Positions 57,575 through 64,000 of a DNA stretch of 64,000 bases are shown here, one piece after another. Made by a program: the position numbers and the translations under genes. The DNA is from Cyrtodaria siliqua (lineage: Eukaryota; Mollusca; Bivalvia; Adapedonta; Hiatellidae). The DNA is taken from the NCBI GenBank assembly GCA_037043455.1, contig JAWPHD010000241.1, forward strand, positions 328,501-392,500, read 5' to 3'. Every line of letters starts with the position of its first letter. Within the stretch, counting starts at the first letter, position 1. The notes beneath the pieces are model-generated. The model did no database searches. It was not told where the DNA came from and was given only the letters and a program-made list of their open reading frames with translations.

Positions 57575-57785
57575 CCACCGCCGTATGCATGCCATCTTCG
57601 GGATGGTTAAAATTGTGTACTATTGATTTTATGAATATTGAGTTCTGCTCAATCCGGGGCTAGAGGGCGTGAGCGGTAGCTAGCATATTTCACTACCGCT
57701 CATGAACAGTCTCAATCAAACCGAGACTGCAATATTTCGTATGTGTCGTGCTCGGCCGTTTCCAAAGGTCCATTATCATACTCTT
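57575..57785 (+). repeat. Dispersed family 2, copy 3 (reference copy)
   Basis: About 211 bp. Starts CCACCGCCGTATGCATGCCA, then ATCTTCGGGATGG..., with the core GCTAGAGGGCGTGAGCGG. Two perfect hairpins: TGAGCGGTAG (57670-57679) with CTACCGCTCA (57693-57702), and CAGTCTC (57707-57713) with GAGACTG (57723-57729). It ends GGCCGTTTCCAAAGGTCCAT and TATCATACTCTT. No terminal inverted repeats are obvious and there is no ORF. Confidence 0.92.
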
Positions 57786-59765
57786 GTTTATGACAAAATA
57801 ATTATTTTCATTATAGCTAATGTCTTGTAGGCTGGTAGACATGTTATCAACTGTCAATCACCAGTAGTGGAAATTTGAATTTTACAACAGTATTTTTTTT
57901 AAAATGATGATCAAGTCCTAGTAAACCCTTTATTTTTACCTACTGAATAATTCGACCTACCGAAAGTTGACCGGGTGTAAAAGTTTTGAATATATTTATT
58001 TTTTAATTTATTTTATTTATTTTTTTATTTTTTTTTTATTTTTTATTTTTTTTTGTGATAAAATGTTTTATTTCATATATTATACAAACATTTGAAGACG
58101 GTATACAATATTATTTTCTATAATACACTATCTACAGTACAATTTATATGTATGATGAAATAGTATGTGGTGATAATTAAAAAAAAAAGAAAATCGGGAA
58201 GGGCGGATTTATGATTGGGCATACGATCTTACCGCTTTTTATTTCACGACACAGCGTGCTCGTTCGCGCCGACGACGACAGTGTCGAATAAACGGAACGT
58301 TACGCATGTCTATATCTCTGTGTCTCATGATTTAATGGAAAATATTAATGAAACCTCTGATGATATGCAAACGGATCAAACTGGTGAACAGACACTATCC
58401 CGACAAGAGAAAATTAAAAAAAACAACACAAAAACTCAAAGACTATATTCTATATAATATAGGTCTGGAATAAAACTAAGATCGGACCCTTGTGGAATTA
58501 TGTCATCTCTCTTGTAACACAACAAACGATTATAATGGACACTGATCTTTGACTTGTTTTGATACATGTCTCGGTTTCATGTGTAAATTACTAAATTATC
58601 TGTTTCCTGGGAAAGTGTGAACTGTAATGCCATTCTTAATCAAAGATACGGTAATGATAATAAACGCGAATGACCAATAATTGTACCATTAACTGAATTA
58701 GGTGGAGGTTAACTATTCCCACCGACATCTTTGAACATATAACTGTCTGTTGCCACTCACAGACAATGATAAATGACTATTAACAGACACCTGTTGATAA
58801 GATCACAGACTGTATGAGCTCTTGAACTTTGAAAAGATTCAGAGAACTTTGAGATCTTAAAATGTTACAGTTATCAATGAAATTGATATTTAATATTTTC
58901 AAATATATGATATATATTTTGGGGATTGTGTCTAAAAGGACGTGTCTTAAATGAGGTAGATCTACGAACTCAATAGCCAATAATATCAAATATCAATATC
59001 TTTACTGATATCATGGAGTCGACCTGCATTCTTACGCTTGTAAACGATTTGTGTGCATTAGATCCACCTGTTAGTGTGCCGACTAATGAGTTAACATTGT
59101 CATATATGATGACGTTTTCAGTTACTTTTTCCTTAGAGGCCAAAGCCTTTTCTATTATTTCGGACAGTGAGGCCGTGACTCTTAGAGCGACATTATCTGT
59201 TATTTCCCGTATTAAAGGGGGTACATCTGATTCAGGCTTTTTATGGGAGTCTAGGTGTCCGACTTAAAATTGACAAATATTAATATTTTCTATTCTATAT
59301 GACCAAAACATAATGAATGATCCTACACATTCTCTCTTATTTGCAAAGAAATTCCTTCTGCAAAGTTATACGTGCTATCCGAGGTGACGCACCAGGGTTC
59401 ATTTCAGCATTTTACGCCCGATTCCATTCTAAATATATGGTGTTTTGAAAACTTAGACATTAACGAAATGATTATAATATCATAATCTGATTGATATACG
59501 GGTTTTATCATGAACTAGAACAATTTTATAATTTAAGATGCTTCTAGGTAAAATTGATACTTCGCTTGATTTGGTTTTCTTTGTTGACCTTGTCATCGTC
59601 GGGCTATCTTTTCTTTGGGGCCATCTTCTGAATTAGTGAATACAGCGAGAGACACGATGCTTCTGAGTATTAATATATCTCTACGTCGTGTCCGTGCTGA
59701 AGACGGCCCTCAGTGCATATGTGATTTGAGAGTATGAGAATAATTGAGCAATATACGGTCTCGGT
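57786..59765. other. AT-rich DNA without recognised gene
   Basis: A T-rich low-complexity run spans about 58000-58060. ORFs at 58215-58457 (+), 59013-59267 (+) and an open minus-strand frame at about 58985-59268 show no motif I can name. The minus frame has protein-like composition (an LSEIIEKALASKEKVTEN segment), but it lacks a start and a clear family. Confidence 0.35.
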
Positions 59766-59769
59766 AACA

Positions 59770-60772
59770 AAGCACTTAAAGGGGTATCCAACGATCTTGC
59801 CTCTATGTATGACAGGAGACTAAATCATGCTCTACAATAAGGCACTTAACGCCTGTGTATATGTGTGGGAACTAAACGCTGCTCTGTACAGAGCACTCAT
59901 TGTTGCACTGTAAAATGGGACTTATTGACGCCTCTATTTACGTCAGGGTACTAAACACTACTCTACAATAGGGCACTTGACTCCTCTGTATATGAGTGGG
60001 AACAAAAATGCCGCCTAAACACTACTCTGCAATAGGCCTCTATTTATGACATAGCATTAATCGCCGCAATGTAATAGTGCACTTGACGCCTCTATTTATG
60101 ACAAATTGCTGTACTGTAATAGGGCACTTGACGCCTCTTTTTATGACAGAGCATTCATCACCGCACTGTAATAGTTCACTTGGCACCTCTATTTATGACA
60201 GAGGGCTAAATGTTGACTAAACACTACTCTGCAATAGGGCACTTGACGCCTCTATTAATGGGCACGTAACGCCTCTATTTATGACAGAGAATGAAGTAAT
60301 CGCCGCACTTTAATAGGGCACTTGGTGCTTCTATTTATGACAAATTGCTGTACTGTAATAGGGCTATTCACACCTCTATTTATGACAAATTGCTGTACTG
60401 TAATAGGACACTTCACGCCACTTTTTATAACACATTGCTGTACTGTAATAGGGCACTTGACGCCTCTATTTATGACAGAGCGTTAATCGCCGCACTGTAA
60501 TAGGGCTCTTGACGCCTCTATTTATGACACATTGCTGCATTGTAATAGGGCACTTGACGCCTATATTGATAACAGGGGACTAGACACTGCTCTGCAATAA
60601 GGACTCTATGTACGCCTCTGTATATAAGTGGGAACTATAAGCTGACTAAACATTACTCTGCAATAGGGCACTTAACGCCTCAATTTATGACAGAGAATTA
60701 ATCGCTGCACTGTAATAGGGCACTTGACGCCTCTATTTATTATGACAGGGAACTAAACACTGCCCTGTAAAA
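59770..60772. repeat. Interleaved 45/52-bp tandem array
   Basis: GGGCACTTGACGCCTCTATT, TATGACA and ACTGTAATA recur about 20 times. Two linker types alternate irregularly: AATTGCTGT (about 45-bp units) and GAGCGTTAATCGCCGC (about 52-bp units). Longer units with GACTAAACACTACTCTGCAA also occur. Confidence 0.9.
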
Positions 60773-60954
60773 GCTTACATTTCGGGAATATTTAATTTAA
60801 AATCCTGATTATCTATGCCATCCTTCATATAAACATCGAGACGTCTTGGGATCGTATGCCCCAATGTCATGGCGTTCAATGGCATTTTAACAAAATACTA
60901 CTATATATGTAGTGAATAAAATATAGCGTGCACTTGCCTGATATATACTTTTCA

Positions 60955-61215
60955 ACTCCGACTGGCTGTTGTAAAACACAGAGCCTGAACGAAATATGTT
61001 ACAGATAACCCTGGTGATGATGGGGCCCGCCCCCGCTGTTTTCATAAGTCAATGGTATTCGTTTTGTGTTATAAACACTGAAGCGCGTAATTGATTTATA
61101 AACTGGAGTCCAGGCCTTGCGTACAGAGAACAAACGCTTTTCATAAATATCCAATTACTTCGCAATTAGATATGTTATGCAAAGTTCTATCTTCAATTTA
61201 TTCTGTTTGCGATCG
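60955..61215. repeat. Composite element, segment B copy 2 with one 77-bp unit
   Basis: Matches 54951-55190 over B, then continues ATGTTATGCAAAGTTCTATC and TTCAATTTATTCTGTTTGCG, the start of one 77-bp unit, before ending. Segment A is missing. Confidence 0.88.
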
Positions 61216-62975
61216 GTACTTTAAAGGGACTGGATGCGATCTTTAATAATTATGGGGCTTAATCTAAATTCGAATAGAACATTTTAATGTGTATCAGTTA
61301 CATACGCGATGTGCATATCGCGGCACTAAATTCTGCCTCATTATCCATCCGACTGAATTATTGTTAATAATAGAGTTTGGTTGTTGTATTATTAATGTTC
61401 ATTAACATTAATTCATATGATCAGTCAGGGGTGTAACTGATTGAAGTTATTCTCCAAATAACTTGTACACGTTATTATTTCGTAGCAGTGAACATCCTTG
61501 GAAAATCGCTGTTTATTTTTAAATTCGCGGTAGTTTACGTCATTGCTACTGCTCAAGGCATGTAGCAAGACGGGAAGTACCAGCAGCATTGACAGCATGG
61601 AAGCTGACTTGACGGAGAGTGATAATTTTCCGATTTTTATGCGCTTTTTTTCACAAAATTGATCAAATTTGAGTAATTTCAGACACATATTTATATCCTT
61701 TCCCATTTTTTTCGGCGCCTGCCGTATTTTTTCCCTGTTTTATTGTACCTTTCCCTGATAAAGTTAGTCAACAATGCTCGTACGCATCGCCGATAAACTT
61801 CTACGCATCGTGTTGGAAGGTTGATCGGTCTAAGAAAAATGTAACTTGTGTAAGTTATTGTCTGCTAAATGTCGGAAAATCGAAAAATGAGATAAGATAA
61901 CTCGTGCAGGCTTGTTCGTATATTCATAGTCATCGTTATGTTTATATATGATGAAAATGTACGTGCACTTTGGGAAATGAAATTGTATGGGACAGCTGTT
62001 CAACATGTTATTTTTTTAAATAAACATGATAAATAAAAATGATGTTAAATATTAAATACCAATTGAAAGTAAATTGTGTGAAAAACGTTTTTTGTATGTC
62101 CTGTAACCATGGTAACAGTTTTAATAACTTACACTGAGAGAGCAACCTCAATGGGAAATGAGATGAATAATATCGTAGACAGAGAGGTATGGCCAAATGT
62201 ATATGCTATATGTGGGAGAGGATATTGGGTGGGGTCAGAGACAAGGAATAAGAAATGACGGGAGTAGGGAGATGAGGTGGTGGTGTGTGGGAGATTTTTA
62301 AAATAACAATATAGTAAACAAAATGATAGAGAAGTAATAAAGGGGGACGATGGAGGGCGAAGACTATTCCTTGTACACGCCTCCTCCCTGTTACATGCTT
62401 GCGTTGGTTTCTGAGCATGCTGATGGGGTACCAAGCTTACTAAATGGCTACGTACTGCATAACCTGTAGTTCTATGTTCATCATGTTTATCGACAAGGCA
62501 GTTCTCAGTTTATTACGAGCCAGTTTTCAGAAAGAAGAGTAGGACTCTAATATGCTAATCATACTAATAGTTCCCTGTCTAGTTGGTATGTTTTGAGGTT
62601 GAGCCTCGATATGCAGTCATTGATAACTTATTTGAGTTATTGTCTATGTTACTTAAACATATGGAAGGGAATAGTGAATCTCTTGAAGCCATTATTTTCT
62701 ACAAATAAACATAATTTATATTACTTAATAAAAGGTCCTGCTGAGTGACCATGTTGACTACCGAGTGATGCCCTGTTAATGTTAAACCTATGGCACTTAA
62801 AATATAAGTAACTTAATAAAGTCATATAACTGTACACAGTTATGAAATCTAATTTGAGTTGTTGTATTTTTCAAAAACATGATTCGAACAGGCAATCATC
62901 TTACATGTTCGTGATCCTAATGATATTTATTTTTGATAATTTATCTGTTTACGCTATTTTGTTTTTATTTAAGAA
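61216..62975. other. DNA without recognised gene; one unassigned ORF
   Basis: The minus-strand frame 61425-61706 (93 residues) has a hydrophobic stretch (SMLSMLLVLPVLLHAL) near residue 37-52, which could be a membrane segment or chance. No family is recognised. Nothing else was identified. Confidence 0.35.
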
Positions 62976-63140
62976 ATAATAAATATGTACCTGTGTTTTA
63001 TCAGTGAATAAAATACAGTTCGGAGTTCGGATGCGTAGTAATTAAATCACGAGGGCGTTAGCACGAGTGATTTAACTACTCGCATCCGAACGACTAACTG
63101 TATTTTATTCGCCGATAAAATACAGGTACGTATTTATTAT
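62976..63140. repeat. Fold-back element, 165 bp
   Basis: Arms of about 72 bp pair: ATAATAAATATGTACCTGT with ACAGGTACGTATTTATTAT at the ends, AATAAAATACAGTT with AACTGTATTTTATT, and TTCGGATGCG with CGCATCCGAA inside. The centre is GAGGGCGTTAGCACGAG. Terminal inverted symmetry over the whole element suggests a MITE or fold-back transposon. Confidence 0.92.
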
Positions 63141-63548
63141 TTCGATTCTAACACAACAATAACCCCATTGTTTACGCTATTGTTGGGGCACTATATATTA
63201 TCTCGGAGGTCAAGGTAATCAGGCTGCTATCAGGCTATCAGGCTGCTATGTTTACATGCTGTTCCATTGGGCGCCCCCGTATGCAAAGTTCTACGTTTCT
63301 ATACACGCAATTGACTTGTTTCAAGTCACGTGACAAACAATTGTCATTGCTTACGTCATGTAGCTTGTGCTATATGACGTCAAAAGTTCTCAAATTGTTC
63401 AAGATGCTTAGTCATGTTATATGTACTGATGCATATGATGGGTTTATATCGGGTGTGTGCACGGTTTGGCAGCATGGCACGTTTGTTGTTTTTAACATTT
63501 CATTAACATTAATGTTGAGTTTGTCTTCGTGACGTATATTTACCAAGT
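63141..63548. other. DNA without recognised gene
   Basis: The ORF at 63248-63532 has no recognised motif. Confidence 0.35.
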
Positions 63549-63690
63549 GACGTCAGGGGCGTAGCTAGCCCTCTATTCATGTGGATTCATAATTGTGGTA
63601 GTGGGGTCCGGGGGCATGCCCCCACGGAAAATGTTGAAAACAATGGTGCAATCTGGTGCATTCTGAGGTGCTTTTGTCAGAATCATGTTG
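63549..63690 (+). repeat. Probable widespread invertebrate repeat (GGGGCGTAGCTAGC type)
   Basis: Contains CAGGGGCGTAGCTAGCCC, GGGGTCCGGGGGCATGCCCC and GGTGCAATCTGGTGCATTCT. From general knowledge, this kind of sequence is a recurrent repeat in marine invertebrate genomes. GGGGGCATGCCCCC is a perfect 14-bp palindrome. The ORF across it is incidental. Confidence 0.5.
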
Positions 63691-63918
63691 ATTCAGCCGC
63701 GTACTCGCGTATAGGCAGCTACGCGCCTGGACGTCATTTAACGCGGCGCCTCCAACGGATGAAATATACGCGGGGAATTAATGGAACAGCTGTATTTTAT
63801 CGTAGAATAACATACATCGGTCTCTCTTCTTTGTGTATATGAAAGACTGCGGAGGCCGTGTTAGAATTAAATGCAAACTAATTCTACCATGACTAACTTA
63901 ATAACGTGATGCAGTTAT

Positions 63919-63960
63919 ATAACTGTATGCAGTTATAAAGTTATAACTGCATTCAGTTAT
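63919..63960. repeat. Short perfect-ended inverted repeat
   Basis: ATAACTGTATGCAGTTATAA and TTATAACTGCATTCAGTTAT flank AG, with one mismatch. A relative (TATAACTGTACACAGTTATG) lies at about 62824-62845. Confidence 0.85.
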
Positions 63961-64000
63961 CTGGTATTATGCCTAAACAAAATAGTGATTTGTTTCCCGT

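Noticed and set aside
58215..58457. Possible first exon with MENINETSDDMQTDQTGEQ
   Set aside because: The start context and a low-complexity acidic stretch are suggestive, but nothing downstream continues it.
61425..61706. 93-residue minus-strand ORF with a hydrophobic segment
   Set aside because: No family recognised and no neighbouring exon or splice pattern; kept only as an unassigned ORF within the surrounding interval.

Overview
The window looks like gene-poor, AT-rich, repeat-dense nuclear DNA of an invertebrate animal, most likely a mollusc and probably a bivalve. The basis is the repeat content: degraded Penelope-like retroelements (PLEs), APE-type non-LTR retrotransposons (LINEs) with CR1/L2-like features, tRNA-headed SINEs, many fold-back/MITE-like elements and long minisatellites. 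Nothing resembles prokaryotic organisation. I found no convincing host protein-coding gene, rRNA or functional tRNA. The species is not resolved.

Layout. 1-7.1 kb: AT-rich DNA with a 44-bp tandem array, a dispersed SINE/MITE-like family (family 1), an irregularly spaced 15-bp motif, and several fold-back elements. 7.1-9.9 kb: a GTGATATCAC palindrome cluster, then a 33-bp minisatellite with a 923-bp internal duplication. 10-16 kb: mostly unique DNA with a very strong G-quadruplex candidate, a cluster of family-1 copies with a PLE fragment between two of them, and a 196-bp degenerate tandem. 15.99-16.63 kb: a complete tRNA-headed retroposon between perfect 15-bp target-site duplications. 16.8-19.3 kb: a 27-bp minisatellite with local 108-bp higher-order structure. 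19.6-25 kb: a tRNA-like relic, a second truncated family-1 copy, a CRE-rich fold-back, a 55-bp array, and a 691-bp inverted repeat built from PLE 3' sequence. 26-32 kb: two PLE reverse-transcriptase copies and a LINE 3' half. 32.7-34.3 kb: a SINE relic, a fold-back and a 170-bp higher-order array. 34.8-36.05 kb: a LINE scrap joined to the 5' half of a PLE that carries a 210-bp family-2 insertion. 36.1-43.3 kb, minus strand: the best-preserved LINE (ORF1, then ORF2 with endonuclease, RT and CCHC tail), with a 48-bp array between its ORFs. 43.6-47.3 kb: a PLE scrap and a second LINE (minus strand). 50.7-53.6 kb: a PLE 3' half followed by a LINE 3' third. 54-64 kb: a variable composite element (B, 77-bp array, A), more tandem arrays, another family-2 copy and a 165-bp fold-back.

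How the parts relate. The LINEs and PLEs are the likely sources of the enzymes that spread the non-autonomous elements, but every copy is broken by stops, frameshifts, truncation or active-site changes. Nested order gives relative ages: family 2 is younger than the PLE it interrupts. PLE 3' ends are directly followed by LINE fragments at two places, and a LINE scrap directly precedes a PLE at a third. The long open reading frames at 7.3-9.9 and 16.7-19.3 kb are artefacts of 33- and 27-bp repeat units, both multiples of three.

The most interesting observations are: two otherwise different dispersed families sharing a core of about 85 bp that forms two hairpins kept largely by wobble pairing; the 643-bp tRNA-headed retroposon with intact TSDs; a 2A-like motif in the LINE with its final proline changed to leucine; PLE copies starting at the same codon; and the B-(77 bp)n-A composite element.
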